A stretch of 64,000 nt of DNA from the NCBI RefSeq assembly GCF_006716425.1, contig NZ_VFOZ01000002.1, positions 1 through 64,000 of the forward strand, written 5' to 3'. A program made the position numbers and the translations under genes. Within the stretch, counting starts at the first letter, position 1. The number at the start of each line of letters is the position of its first letter. The notes under the pieces are model-generated. The model did no database searches and was not told where the DNA came from. It was given only the letters and a program-made list of their open reading frames with translations. The stretch is from Actinoallomurus bryophytorum. Lineage in GTDB: Bacteria; Actinomycetota; Actinomycetes; Streptosporangiales; Streptosporangiaceae. Positions 27,114 to 36,232 of this stretch are shown piece by piece.

Positions 27114-28316
27114 ATGGACCCATTGCAAACGAGTGCATCGTCCCCGACCATGCCTTATGTGACTGATGACCCACGCCCCGAACCGTTGTTCTCCGCGGCC
27201 GAGATGCACCGTCGCCGAGACGACTTCCGTGCCGAGCTGGCCCGCCGCGACCTGTCCCATGCCCTCGTCTACGGTGCGAACCGCTCCGGCAGCGCGGTGT
27301 CCTGGCTCACCGGGTGGCCGGTCACCCGTGAGGCGCTGCTGGTCGTCGGCCCCGCGGAGGCCGACGACGTACTCCTGGTGAACTTCTACAACCACGTGCC
27401 GCAGGCCCGGAGGCTGTCGCTGGTGCCGGTCGACTGGATCGGCCGGAACGCGATGACGACCGCGCTGGAGCGGCTCGCCTCCGCGGGCGGGCACCCCGCT
27501 CGCGTCGGGGTGGCCGGCCCACTGCCGTTCGGGCACTACCGGACGCTGACCGACCAGGTCGCCGAGGTGGTCGATCTCAACCCGGCCTACACCGCGATGC
27601 GCCTGGTGAAGTCGGAGGAGGAGGTGGCGGCCCTGCGCAAGGCCGCCGCGCTCACCGACGCCACGGTCGGCTCGCTCGAACGCGCCCTCCGTGAGGGAGT
27701 GACCGAGCACGAGCTCGTCGCCGAGATGGAGCACACCTATGTCGCGGCGGGCGGGATGCACCATATCCACTACCTCGGCGTCACCGGGATGGACAACCCC
27801 TCGGTGGGGGTACCGGCCCAGTGGCCGACCGCCCGGGGTATCCGCGAGCGTGACGTCGTGACCTGCGAGATCAGTGTCGCCGTCGCACCAGAGTACTCAG
27901 GGCAGCTGCTGCGGACCTTCACGGTCGGGGCCCCTCCGACCCCGCGGTACGCGCGGCTGCACGAGGTCGCCGAGGAGGCGTTCGAGACGCTCCGCACACG
28001 ATTGCGGCCCGGCACGCACGCCAGGGAGCTCGCGGCGGCCGGGGCCGTCATCGAGGCGGCCGGGTTCACGGCGATCGACGACCTCGTGCACGGCTTCGGC
28101 GGCGGTTACCTGCCTCCGGTCATCGACGGCCCGGGCCGGCCTCCCGGCCCCACACCGGACGTGGTCCTGGCGGCGGGCATGACGGTGGTCGTCCAGCCCA
28201 ACGTCGTCACCCGCGACCTGAGCGCGGGCGTACAGACCGGGGAACTGCTGCTCGTCAGGGACCACGGCGCCGAGCGTCTCCACGACTACCCGTACGGGCT
28301 GCGGCGCACCGGCTGA
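27114..28316 (+). CDS. M24-fold (aminopeptidase P/creatinase-like) protein lacking metal ligands
   Basis: A 400-residue pita-bread-fold protein: creatinase N-terminal domain (about 25-165), then the M24 domain (about 170-395). Of the five M24 metal ligands, the first Asp is replaced in VTCEISVAV, the second in EYSGQLLRTF, and the late Glu residues in VVVQPNVV and TGELLLV; His in DLVHGFGGGY remains. The protein is therefore unlikely to be a metallopeptidase and is closer in logic to creatinase, which needs no metal. Start is ATG 27114 or the in-frame ATG 27150; neither has a strong Shine-Dalgarno. Confidence 0.78.
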   Translation: MDPLQTSASSPTMPYVTDDPRPEPLFSAAEMHRRRDDFRAELARRDLSHALVYGANRSGSAVSWLTGWPVTREALLVVGPAEADDVLLVNFYNHVPQARRLSLVPVDWIGRNAMTTALERLASAGGHPARVGVAGPLPFGHYRTLTDQVAEVVDLNPAYTAMRLVKSEEEVAALRKAAALTDATVGSLERALREGVTEHELVAEMEHTYVAAGGMHHIHYLGVTGMDNPSVGVPAQWPTARGIRERDVVTCEISVAVAPEYSGQLLRTFTVGAPPTPRYARLHEVAEEAFETLRTRLRPGTHARELAAAGAVIEAAGFTAIDDLVHGFGGGYLPPVIDGPGRPPGPTPDVVLAAGMTVVVQPNVVTRDLSAGVQTGELLLVRDHGAERLHDYPYGLRRTG

Positions 28317-28468
28317 GCCAGCCTTCACCGCCTCGTGCCCGTCGCGGGCTCGAGGAGGTCGCGGCCCGTTTCGCCGCCGGTCACGCCCGGCCCTCGACGC
28401 TCGCCGACCGGCTGATGGATCCGGACAGGGCCGCCGGCCTCGTTCTGACCGCCGGCGACCGAGACGCC

Positions 28469-29128
28469 TCAGTCCTCCGTGGCGGCCGCTGCCTCGGTGG
28501 TCTTCTTGCCGGCCTTCTCGGCGGCCTTGGCATCGGCGTTGGAGATGAACTCCGCCGCCGCCTCGCTGCCCTTCTTGCGGTAGCGGACGGCCTCCCAGAG
28601 CGGGCCCGGGATCACGTGGATGCCGTAGTGCGCGCGGTGGTGGTTCTCGCAGAGCACCTCGAGGTTGCCCGGGGACTCGACCCACACCTGGAAGTCCTCG
28701 TCGGTCTCGAAATGCAGGCCGAGGTGCCTTTCGATGACCTTCGGGTCCACCTGGTTGATCTGGGAGAACTCGACGTGGGTGTGGTGGAGTTCGGGCTGAC
28801 CCTCACAAAGGTCGTCGTCGATGATGCACTTCCACAGACCCTGTCGCTTCAGCCGGGACTTGGCCTGCTCGAAAAGGTGGTAGTGCGGGTCGTTCTCCCG
28901 CGGATGATGCCGGGGAATGTGGGTCAGCATGTGCAGCGTCAGCGCCTGCTGGTGGGCGGCGGTGACGATTCCGGCCTTCAGGTCCGATGCGTGCTCGGCG
29001 GCGTGGTCGACCTTCCGCTTCACCTTCGTGGCGGCCTTCGCCACCTTCGGGTGCTCGCGCTCCACCTTCTTCACACGTGCCTTGGTCCGCGTCTTCTCGC
29101 GACCGAAAACCTTGCTGAAAAAACCCAT
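28469..29128 (-). CDS. HNH-like zinc/nuclease-fold protein
   Basis: A 219-residue protein of unknown function. A very basic N-terminus (residues 10-45) precedes a histidine-rich region, then an HNH-like module: C101 and C108, H115-H116, N155 in GNLEVLC (C160), and H163-H164 in ENHHRAHYG. That order matches an HNH fold with structural zinc Cys residues. The last 35 residues are Ala/Lys/Glu-rich. ATG at 29128 gives MGFFSKVFGR. It has no restriction or toxin-immunity neighbour, so a nuclease role is only inferred from the motif. Confidence 0.65.
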   Translation of the reverse strand: MGFFSKVFGREKTRTKARVKKVEREHPKVAKAATKVKRKVDHAAEHASDLKAGIVTAAHQQALTLHMLTHIPRHHPRENDPHYHLFEQAKSRLKRQGLWKCIIDDDLCEGQPELHHTHVEFSQINQVDPKVIERHLGLHFETDEDFQVWVESPGNLEVLCENHHRAHYGIHVIPGPLWEAVRYRKKGSEAAAEFISNADAKAAEKAGKKTTEAAAATED

Positions 29129-29367
29129 CGTGGGTTCACGTCCTCGATGATCCACCGCTGCCGGCAAGTGCCCCGCCCCACCGCACACCGGAGGGCGGGG
29201 GAACGCTATCGGGAGTCGTCACGCAAGATCAACCAGAAAGGAGGATCAGAGGCTGAAAGATGTGTACTCGCCCGTTCTGGGGGTAGAGAAAGCGGTTTGC
29301 CGAAGCCGGTAGGCGCCCGGCTAGCTCCGGTACGGCGCGCGGTCGGTGGCGTCGGGGGCTGGGCGGC

Positions 29368-29916
29368 TCAGGTTTGGCCGCATCGCGGGCAGGGCCGCTG
29401 TTCGGCCTCCGCGACGATCTTCGTGGCCTCTGCTCTGGCCGCCGCGACCAGTTCCTCGGCCTCCGAGAGGGCCATGCTGAGCACCTGCTCGACGCGTTGG
29501 CCCAGACCGGAGTAGGTGGGATTCTCCGCGCCGTTGAGCGCGAGGCATCCGCTCTCGACCTCCAGCCGCAGGATGGCGAGTTGCTCGGTGTTCAGCCAAC
29601 GCGTGAGTTCCGCGGACAGCTCGTCCAGAATCTGTTCCCGGCTCTGCCCGGTCGCCGCGGCGAGGCGGACGAGCAGATAATCGCTCGCCTGGACACCGGT
29701 GACCAGGTGGCGGCTCAGGACCGTCACCATTTCCGCCGTGGTGACGACGGAATCTTCTCGTTTCGGCTTGCGGAACCTTTTCGGCTTGTCTCCCGGCCCG
29801 AACGTGCCGGCGACCTCGCCGATGAGGTTCACCCCCTCATCCAGCGGGGTGGTTCCATCACCCGTGGCGGCCATGATCCGCAACCATCGCGCCGTTGTGT
29901 CCCGCATCCAGCCCAT
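29368..29916 (-). CDS. Hypothetical protein with C-terminal coiled coil and CxxC
   Basis: A 182-residue protein I do not recognise. The N-terminal third is low-complexity and basic (KPKRFRKPKRED), the middle is helical (TAEMVTVLSRHLVTGVQASDYLLVRLAAATGQSREQILDEL), and the end is an Ala/Glu coiled coil closed by CPRC (Cys176, Cys179). The helical middle may be a protein-interaction module and the final CxxC a half zinc site. It lies alone, 239 bases from the HNH-like gene on the same strand. Codon use is normal for the window, so it is likely real. Confidence 0.6.
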   Translation of the reverse strand: MGWMRDTTARWLRIMAATGDGTTPLDEGVNLIGEVAGTFGPGDKPKRFRKPKREDSVVTTAEMVTVLSRHLVTGVQASDYLLVRLAAATGQSREQILDELSAELTRWLNTEQLAILRLEVESGCLALNGAENPTYSGLGQRVEQVLSMALSEAEELVAAARAEATKIVAEAEQRPCPRCGQT

Positions 29917-30067
29917 GGCGGAACCCTACAAGATCCCGTTAGGGTCACCCGCCATCCTTTCAAAGGAATCGGGCCGGGGATGAGCCGCGATTCCCATCAA
30001 TGAGATCGACTCGGATACGCCGCCGACTCTCCATTGGAAAAGAGGCGGCCGGAAAGGCGGGAATGTC

Positions 30068-30818
30068 ATGGCCGGACGGGGCGCACGGGCCTTCGCCACA
30101 CTTTCGGTCACGCTTTTATTGACGGCCTGCGGGGGCGGACAGGAACACGCGCCCGGTCACCCCGCACCCGGTCACACCGTGTCCGACGGGTCACCGAAGC
30201 CGCTCACGGATGCCGTGGCCGCGACAGAACACGCGCGTACCGTCACGGGGACCTACGTGTGGGAGACCAAAGGGCTGCCCCCTCGCCAGGGACGTTTCGC
30301 GATCCAACGAACCCCGTACGCCGCGTCGGCGCGGGACGGGTCGGAATCGGTGATCGCCGTCGGCGGTGACGGCTACAAGATGTCCACGGCGTTCGGCGAC
30401 ACGAAGTGGACCAAGGTCGCGTTGCGACCGCCGGGCGGCAACGCGGCGCCCGGCTCACCCGACGAGGTCTCGAAGAAGATCATCGAGATCGATTCGCTCG
30501 CCAATGTGAGGTTCTTCGCGGCGGCGTCCAAGGATTTCAAAACACTTGGCACCGACCTGAACGAGAACGGCTCCACGCACCATTTCTCCGGAGCGTTTCT
30601 GGGGCTGCAGGTCGCTGAACGGAGGAAGGTCAGGGACACCAGCGCTCCCGATCCCCGCGGCCCCTATCTACTGGAGCAAGGACGCTTTCGAGATCTGGAC
30701 CGACGACCGGCAACAGGTCCGGAAGTTCGTGATCACATCCGACCAGAACATCAGGCTCACCGTAACGGCCTACGACCGGCCGATGTCGATCAAGGCGCCG
30801 CCGGCGGCCAGGACCTGA
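30068..30818 (+). pseudogene. Lipoprotein (LppX/LprG-like) gene with a frameshift
   Basis: The 5' part encodes a lipoprotein (signal peptide with lipobox LTAC, Cys21) that resembles the LolA-like LppX/LprG fold (ARTVTGTYVWETKGL, FFAAASKDFKTLGTDLNENGSTHHFSGAF). Near 30600-30650 the frame loses this character, while the frame one base later continues the family with YWSKDAFEIWTDDRQQVRKFVITS and closes at TGA 30816-30818. One extra base in that stretch, by mutation or sequencing error, explains this. Uncorrected, the first frame runs on to 31021 as arginine-rich nonsense into the next gene. Confidence 0.65.
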
Positions 30819-31017
30819 CCCCGGGTCCTGACCGGCCACACCCGTACGGGCCGAGCCCCGCCCCCCGCGATCCCGGTGAGTGGAACTCCGCACGCGCGGC
30901 TTTCCCGCGCTGGGTCAGGCTGTCGTTGCGCCGATCCCGCGAGGCCCGCGACTCGCCGACGCGAGCAGGGCGCGCGTCGGCGTTCAGGGCGACTCACTCC
31001 AGGCAGAGGGACCGAAG

Positions 31018-31977
31018 ATGAGCAGGACCGGCAGGACCAAGGTGGCGATCATCGGATCGGGCAACATCGGCACCGACCTGATGATCAAGGTGATCAGGCT
31101 CTCGGAGACTCTCGAAATGGCCGCGATGGCCGGCATCGACCCCGACTCCGAGGGGCTCGCCCGCGCGGCACGGATGAACGTGGCGGTGACCGCGGACGGG
31201 GCGGACGGGCTGATCGCGATGGACGGGTTCGAGGACATCGACATCGTCTTCGACGCGACCTCCGCGAAGGCCCACATCGCGAACGCGGCGCGCCTGGCCC
31301 CGTACGGCAAGCGGCTCGTCGACCTCACCCCGGCGGCGATCGGGCCCTACGTCGTGCCACCGGTCAACCTCGAAGAGCAGCTTCGCGCGGGTCCCCGGAA
31401 CGTCAACATGGTCACCTGCGGGGGCCAGGCGACGATCCCGATGGTGTACGCGGTCTCGCGCGTCACCCCGGTGCCCTACGCCGAGATCGTCGCCTCGATC
31501 GCCTCGAAGTCGGCCGGCCCCGGCACCCGGGCGAACATCGATGAGTTCACCGAGACCACCGCGGCCGCGATCGCGGCGGTCGGCGGCGCCGGCCGCGGCA
31601 AGGCGGTGATCGTCCTCAACCCGGCGGAGCCACCGCTCATCATGCGCGACACGGTGTTCTGCCTGATCGGGACCGCCGACCACGAGGCGATCCGCGCCTC
31701 GGTCGCGGAGATGGTCGCCCGCGTACAGGAGTACGTCCCCGGCTACCGGCTCAAACAGGAGGTGCAGTTCACCCCGATCGCCGACGGCGAGCCGGTGCAC
31801 ACGCTGCTGCCCGATGGCGCCGGGCCGGTGACCACCAAGGTGACGGTGTTCCTCGAGGTCGAGGGGGCCGCGCACTACCTCCCGGCGTATGCGGGGAACC
31901 TCGACATCATGACCTCGGCCGCGCTGCGCACCGCCGAGACCATCGCCCGCGACGCACGCACGGAGGTGGCCCTGTGA
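31018..31977 (+). CDS. hsaG: Acetaldehyde/propanal dehydrogenase (acylating) HsaG
   Basis: A 319-residue CoA-acylating aldehyde dehydrogenase. It has the NAD motif [12 protein letters not shown] (residues 10-21) and catalytic Cys134 in [11 protein letters not shown]. In steroid catabolism it converts the aldehyde released by the HsaF aldolase to acyl-CoA, working in a channelled complex with it. ATG at 31018 has AGAGGGA upstream. The stop overlaps the hsaF GTG by four bases. It opens an operon with hsaF, an acyl-CoA synthetase and an enoyl-CoA hydratase. MhpF-type acetaldehyde dehydrogenase of other meta-pathways is the alternative; the island makes the steroid role likely. Confidence 0.92.
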   Translation: MSRTGRTKVAIIGSGNIGTDLMIKVIRLSETLEMAAMAGIDPDSEGLARAARMNVAVTADGADGLIAMDGFEDIDIVFDATSAKAHIANAARLAPYGKRLVDLTPAAIGPYVVPPVNLEEQLRAGPRNVNMVTCGGQATIPMVYAVSRVTPVPYAEIVASIASKSAGPGTRANIDEFTETTAAAIAAVGGAGRGKAVIVLNPAEPPLIMRDTVFCLIGTADHEAIRASVAEMVARVQEYVPGYRLKQEVQFTPIADGEPVHTLLPDGAGPVTTKVTVFLEVEGAAHYLPAYAGNLDIMTSAALRTAETIARDARTEVAL

Positions 31978-33020
31978 CCAAGGGAACCGGGGGAACAACC
32001 AGGCTCTACATCCAGGACGTGACACTTCGGGACGGGATGCACGCGATCCGGCACCGGATCAGCCCGGACGACGTGGCGCGGATCGCGGCCGCCCTCGACC
32101 GCGCCGGCGTCGACGCGATCGAGGTCGCGCACGGCGACGGGCTCGCCGGCGGCAGCCTCAACTACGGCCCGGGCAGCAATACCGACTGGGAATGGGTCGA
32201 GGCGGTCGCGGGGAACGTCGAGAAGGCCGTCATCACCACGCTGCTGCTCCCCGGGATCGGCACGATCGCCGAGCTCGAGCAGGCCTACGCGATGGGGGTC
32301 CGGTCGGTACGGGTGGCCACGCACTGCACCGAGGCCGACGTCTCCGCGCAGCACATCGCCAAGGCGCGCGAGCTGGGCATGGACGTCTCGGGCTTCCTGA
32401 TGATGAGCCACATGGCCCCGCCCGAACGGCTCGCCGAACAGGCGAAGCTGATGGAGTCCTACGGCGCGCACTGCGTCTACGTCACCGACTCCGGCGGACG
32501 GCTGACCATGAACGGCGTACGGGACCGCATCCGCGCCTACCGCGGCGTGCTCGATCCCGCGACCCAGATCGGCATCCACGCGCACCAGAACCTCTCCCTC
32601 GCCGTGGCGAACTCGGTGGTCGCGGTCGAAGAGGGCGTCACCCGCGTGGACGCGTCGCTGGCCGGCCACGGCGCCGGAGCCGGCAACTGCCCGATCGAGC
32701 CGTTCGTGGCAGTGGCCGACCTGCAGGGCTGGCGGCACGGCTGTGACGTGTTCGCCCTGCAGGACGCCGCGGACGACCTCGTCCGCCCCCTGCAGGACCG
32801 GCCGGTGCGGGTCGACCGGGAGACGCTCACGCTCGGGTACGCCGGCGTCTACTCCAGCTTCCTGCGGCACGCGGAGACCGCCGCCGAGCACTACGGCATC
32901 GACGTACGCAGGATCCTCCTCGAGGTCGGCAAGCGTGGCCTGGTCGGAGGTCAGGAGGACATGATCGTGGACATCGCGCTCGACCTGGCGGCCGGCAGAG
33001 CCGGCGTGGGCGGTCACTGA
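31974..33020 (+). CDS. hsaF: 4-hydroxy-2-oxovalerate aldolase HsaF
   Basis: A 348-residue DRE-TIM-type metal-dependent aldolase. [13 protein letters not shown] holds the catalytic Arg and metal-binding Asp, and [15 protein letters not shown] holds the metal His pair. It splits 4-hydroxy-2-oxo acids, such as 4-hydroxy-2-oxohexanoate from steroid ring A, into pyruvate and an aldehyde passed to HsaG. GTG start overlaps hsaG; the next gene starts two bases after the stop. Length is that of MhpE/HsaF proteins. Confidence 0.93.
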   Translation: MTKGTGGTTRLYIQDVTLRDGMHAIRHRISPDDVARIAAALDRAGVDAIEVAHGDGLAGGSLNYGPGSNTDWEWVEAVAGNVEKAVITTLLLPGIGTIAELEQAYAMGVRSVRVATHCTEADVSAQHIAKARELGMDVSGFLMMSHMAPPERLAEQAKLMESYGAHCVYVTDSGGRLTMNGVRDRIRAYRGVLDPATQIGIHAHQNLSLAVANSVVAVEEGVTRVDASLAGHGAGAGNCPIEPFVAVADLQGWRHGCDVFALQDAADDLVRPLQDRPVRVDRETLTLGYAGVYSSFLRHAETAAEHYGIDVRRILLEVGKRGLVGGQEDMIVDIALDLAAGRAGVGGH

Positions 33021-33022
33021 CG

Positions 33023-34651
33023 ATGGCGACCCCGTATCCCCGCACCCTGCCTGACGTCCTGCGTGCCACCGCGAACGCCCGTCCCGCCGCGCAGGCGCTG
33101 CTGGACGGCGAGGTCTCCCTGTCGTACGCGGAACTGCACCGTGAGGTGCAGACCACCGCCCGCGCGCTCGTCGCCCTCGGGATCGGGCCCGGCGACCGGG
33201 TCGGCATCTGGGCTCCGAACTCCTGGCAGTGGGTGGGTTCCGCCCTCGCGGTCACCTACATCGGCGCGGTGCTCGTCCCGCTGAACAGCCGCTACACCGG
33301 GCACGAGGTGGTCGACATCGCCCGGCGTACGCGGGCCAGGGCGCTGTTCGTCGCGGACGGGTTCCTCGGCCGAGGACAGCTCGGCGAGCTGCGGAAGGCC
33401 GCGGCCGGCGAAGGGGGCGGCGGGTTCCCGATCCCGGGCCTGCCCGACCTGGTGGCCGTGGTGCGGATCCCGTACCCGGGCAGCGGCGACGTGGACGACG
33501 CCCTCACCTTCCCCGAGCTCGCCGCGCTCGCCGACGGCGTACCCCTGGAGACCGTGGAGGCGCTCGCGGACGCGGTCTCCCCCGACGACGTCGCGGACAT
33601 CCTGTTCACGTCGGGGACCACGGGGCGGAGCAAGGGCGCACGCTCCGCGCACCGCCAGACGGTGACGACCGCCCGCGAATGGGCCGAGCACGGCCGGGTC
33701 GGCCCGGCCGACCGGTACCTGATCGTCAATCCGTTCTTTCACAGCTTCGGGTACAAGGCCGGCATCCTGGTGTGCCTGCTGCACGGAGCGGCGATGCTCC
33801 CCCAGCCCGTGTTCGACCTTCGCCGGACGCTGCGGCTGATCCGCGACGAGCGGGTCACGCTGCTCGCGGGCGCTCCGACGATCTTCCAGGCCCTGCTCGA
33901 CGCGCCCGGCCGAGCCGAGCGGGACACGGGCTCCCTGCGGCTCGCCGTGACCGGCGCGACCATCGTTCCGGTCGCCCTGGTCGAACGCATGCAGGCCGAG
34001 CTCGGCTTCGACCTCGTGCTGACCGCCTACGGGCTGACGGAGGCGGTGGTCGCCACGATGTGCCGGCCCGGTGACCCCGCCGCGCTCGTGGCCGGCAGTG
34101 TCGGGCGGGCGGTGGAGAGCTACGAGCTGCGGATCGGCAGGCCCGGCGGCAACGAACCCCAGCCTGCCGGTGTCGAGGGCGAGGTGCTGCTGCGCGGCGA
34201 GAACGTGATGCTCGGCTACCTCGACGACCCTGAGGCGACCGCGGAGACGATCGACGGGGACGGCTGGCTGCACACCGGGGACATCGGCCGGCTCGACGAC
34301 CGCGGCTATCTCACCATCACCGACCGGCTCAAGGACATGTTCATCACCGGCGGCTTCAACGTCTACCCGGCGGAGATCGAGCAGGTGCTGGCCCGCCTGG
34401 ACGGGGTGGTCGAGTCCGCCGCCATCGGCGTTCCCGACGAGCGGCTCGGTGAGGTGGGCATGGTGTACGTCGTCCGGCGCGCCGGCAGCGACCTCACCGA
34501 GGACGACGTGCGCGCCCACTGCGAGGAGCGACTCGCGAACTTCAAGGTGCCGCGTCAGGTGGCCTTCATCGACGAACTGCCACGGAACCTGTCCGGCAAG
34601 GTCCTCAAGCGCGGCCTCCGGCAGGCCACACCCCGTAAGGAGCAGGTATGA
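33023..34651 (+). CDS. Acyl-CoA synthetase (steroid catabolism, FadD3-like)
   Basis: A 542-residue AMP-forming acyl-CoA ligase. It has the P-loop-like LFTSGTTGRSKGA, YGLTEA, the hinge and GDIGRLDDRGYLTITDRLKDM, and the C-terminal catalytic lysine region LSGKVLKRGLR. It activates a carboxylate to a CoA thioester. Within the hsaGF operon it could activate a steroid side-chain or HIP-type propionate (FadD3 or FadD17/19-like role); the sequence alone does not say which. The next gene overlaps its stop by four bases. Confidence 0.85.
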   Translation: MATPYPRTLPDVLRATANARPAAQALLDGEVSLSYAELHREVQTTARALVALGIGPGDRVGIWAPNSWQWVGSALAVTYIGAVLVPLNSRYTGHEVVDIARRTRARALFVADGFLGRGQLGELRKAAAGEGGGGFPIPGLPDLVAVVRIPYPGSGDVDDALTFPELAALADGVPLETVEALADAVSPDDVADILFTSGTTGRSKGARSAHRQTVTTAREWAEHGRVGPADRYLIVNPFFHSFGYKAGILVCLLHGAAMLPQPVFDLRRTLRLIRDERVTLLAGAPTIFQALLDAPGRAERDTGSLRLAVTGATIVPVALVERMQAELGFDLVLTAYGLTEAVVATMCRPGDPAALVAGSVGRAVESYELRIGRPGGNEPQPAGVEGEVLLRGENVMLGYLDDPEATAETIDGDGWLHTGDIGRLDDRGYLTITDRLKDMFITGGFNVYPAEIEQVLARLDGVVESAAIGVPDERLGEVGMVYVVRRAGSDLTEDDVRAHCEERLANFKVPRQVAFIDELPRNLSGKVLKRGLRQATPRKEQV

Positions 34652-35502
34652 CCGATCCTGAGCAGCAGGTGGTCACCTACGAACGGCGCGGTCCGGTCGC
34701 GGTGGTGACCATGAACCGGCCGGAGTACGGCAACGCCCAGAACTCCAAGATGACCTATGCCCTGGACGCGGCCTTCACCCGTGCCGTCGACGACGGCGAG
34801 GTCAAGGTGATCGTCCTGGCCGGCAGCGGCAAGCACTTCAGCGGCGGCCACGACATCGGCACCCCGGGCCGCGACATCGACCAGTCCTTCGAGCGCAAGG
34901 CGGTGATCCACTGGGACCACGTCGACAAGCAGGGAGTCGAGTCCCGGTTCGCGCGCGAGTCAGAGGTCTACCTCGGCATGTGCCGCCGCTGGCGTGAGAT
35001 CCCCAAGCCGATGATCGCGATGGTCCAGGGCGCCTGCATCGCGGGCGGGCTCATGCTGGCCTGGTCGTGCGACTTCATCGTCGCCTCCGACGACGCGTTC
35101 TTCTCCGACCCGGTGGTGCGCATGGGCATCCCCGGCGTGGAGTACTTCGCGCACCCGTGGGTGATGAACCCCCGTGCCGCCAAGGAGTTCCTCTTCACCG
35201 GCGACCGCTTCGGCGCGGAGCGGGCCCGCGAGCTCGGCATGGTCAACCAGGTCGTGCCGCGCGGCGACCTCGAGACCACGGTCATGGGCATCGCGGAGCG
35301 GATCAGCGCCATGCCGCGGCTCGGCCTGGCACTCACCAAGAAGGCGGTCAACCAGGCCGAGGACCTGATGGGGATGCGCAGCGGCATGGACTCGGTCTTC
35401 GGCCTGCACCACGCGGCCCACGCGCACAACGCCGAGACCGGCCCGGACTCCCTCGCCGGCCTGGACGCCAGAAGCATGGCCGACAAGAACGGCCGGTCCT
35501 AG
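34648..35502 (+). CDS. Enoyl-CoA hydratase/isomerase
   Basis: A 284-residue crotonase-fold protein with the oxyanion-hole segments KHFSGGHDIG and GACIAGGLMLAWSCDFIVAS. In place of the two catalytic glutamates of classical hydratases there are SDPVVRMG and neighbouring residues, so the exact reaction is uncertain. It ends the hsaG-hsaF-synthetase operon (four-base overlap). It probably acts on a steroid side-chain or ring-derived enoyl-CoA. Confidence 0.85.
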   Translation: MTDPEQQVVTYERRGPVAVVTMNRPEYGNAQNSKMTYALDAAFTRAVDDGEVKVIVLAGSGKHFSGGHDIGTPGRDIDQSFERKAVIHWDHVDKQGVESRFARESEVYLGMCRRWREIPKPMIAMVQGACIAGGLMLAWSCDFIVASDDAFFSDPVVRMGIPGVEYFAHPWVMNPRAAKEFLFTGDRFGAERARELGMVNQVVPRGDLETTVMGIAERISAMPRLGLALTKKAVNQAEDLMGMRSGMDSVFGLHHAAHAHNAETGPDSLAGLDARSMADKNGRS

Positions 35503-35650
35503 AGCGGTTCCGGCGGGCGCGCCGTGGCGGGGCAGCCCGGTGAGGCCGGCGTGGAGCGGGTTGGCCAGGGGATTCCGCGGATCGCCGTCCGTCCCGAGGA
35601 ACAGGTGCCCGAGTGACTGTGATCACATGGGGACACGCCCTGACAGGCCC

Positions 35651-35663
35651 TAACGTTGGTCCG
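35651..35663 (+). promoter_or_regulatory. -10 box of a leaderless GNAT gene
   Basis: TAACGT (35651-35656) lies seven bases upstream of the first base of the GTG at 35663, and no Shine-Dalgarno is visible, so the message is probably leaderless. A TGTGATCACA palindrome at 35618-35627 falls around -38 to -45. Confidence 0.4.
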
Positions 35664-36211
35664 TGTCCGAGATCAAGTCGCGGGTCGAACTGCGCCCGCT
35701 AACCCTCGCCGACCAGGACGAGTTCTGCTCGCTCGTGCAGGCCAGCGCCGAGCTGTACGGGCCATATATGCAGCTCCCCGCGACCGCCGAGAAGTTCAAG
35801 ACCTGGATGCGCCGCTTCGACGACGGCACCAACCTGGGCTTTCTGGTCCGTGTCCTGGACACCGGCGCCGCCGCCGGCACGATCAACATCAACTCGATCA
35901 TCCGTGGCCGCTACCAGGGCGCCTCCCTCGGCTATGCCGCCTTCGCGCCGTCCGCGGGACAGGGGTACATGACCGAAGGGCTCACCGCGATCCTGCGGCA
36001 CGCCTTCGACGACCTCAGGCTCCACCGGCTGGAGGCCAACATCCAGTCGGCGAACAAGGCGTCGCTGGCGTTGGTCCGGCGTCTGGGCTTCCGCCAGGAA
36101 GGGCTTTCGCCCGCCTACCTCTACATCAACGGCGTCTGGTGCGACCACGAACGCTGGGCCATCACCGCACCGGACCCCTGGACGCCCGATCCCTCTCTTC
36201 CCGAGGTCTGA
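35663..36211 (+). CDS. GNAT-family N-acetyltransferase (RimJ-like)
   Basis: A 182-residue acetyltransferase of the RimJ/RimL type. It shows LRPLTLADQDEFCSLV at the start, the CoA-binding GQGYMTEGLTAILRHAFDDLRLHRLEA motif, and the ending LVRRLGFRQEGLSPAYLYINGVWCDHERWAI. It acetylates an amino group, possibly the N-terminus of a protein or an antibiotic. It sits inside the steroid island but with no obvious link to it. Confidence 0.88.
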   Translation: MSEIKSRVELRPLTLADQDEFCSLVQASAELYGPYMQLPATAEKFKTWMRRFDDGTNLGFLVRVLDTGAAAGTININSIIRGRYQGASLGYAAFAPSAGQGYMTEGLTAILRHAFDDLRLHRLEANIQSANKASLALVRRLGFRQEGLSPAYLYINGVWCDHERWAITAPDPWTPDPSLPEV

Positions 36212-36232
36212 GCCGACGCCACGGGAACACGC

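Noticed and set aside
29263-29295. An eight-codon ORF (starting MCTRPF) behind a Shine-Dalgarno-like sequence
   Set aside because: No plus-strand gene follows it, so there is nothing for a leader peptide to control.
30819-31017. Regulon dyad upstream of hsaG
   Set aside because: Only half matches occur (for example GATCCCG around 30868 and 30952) and no TAnnGT box is at the right distance, so it was not listed as a site.
35618-35627. TGTGATCACA palindrome as a CRP site
   Set aside because: CRP half-sites need a six-base spacer; here there is none. It may be an unrelated operator.
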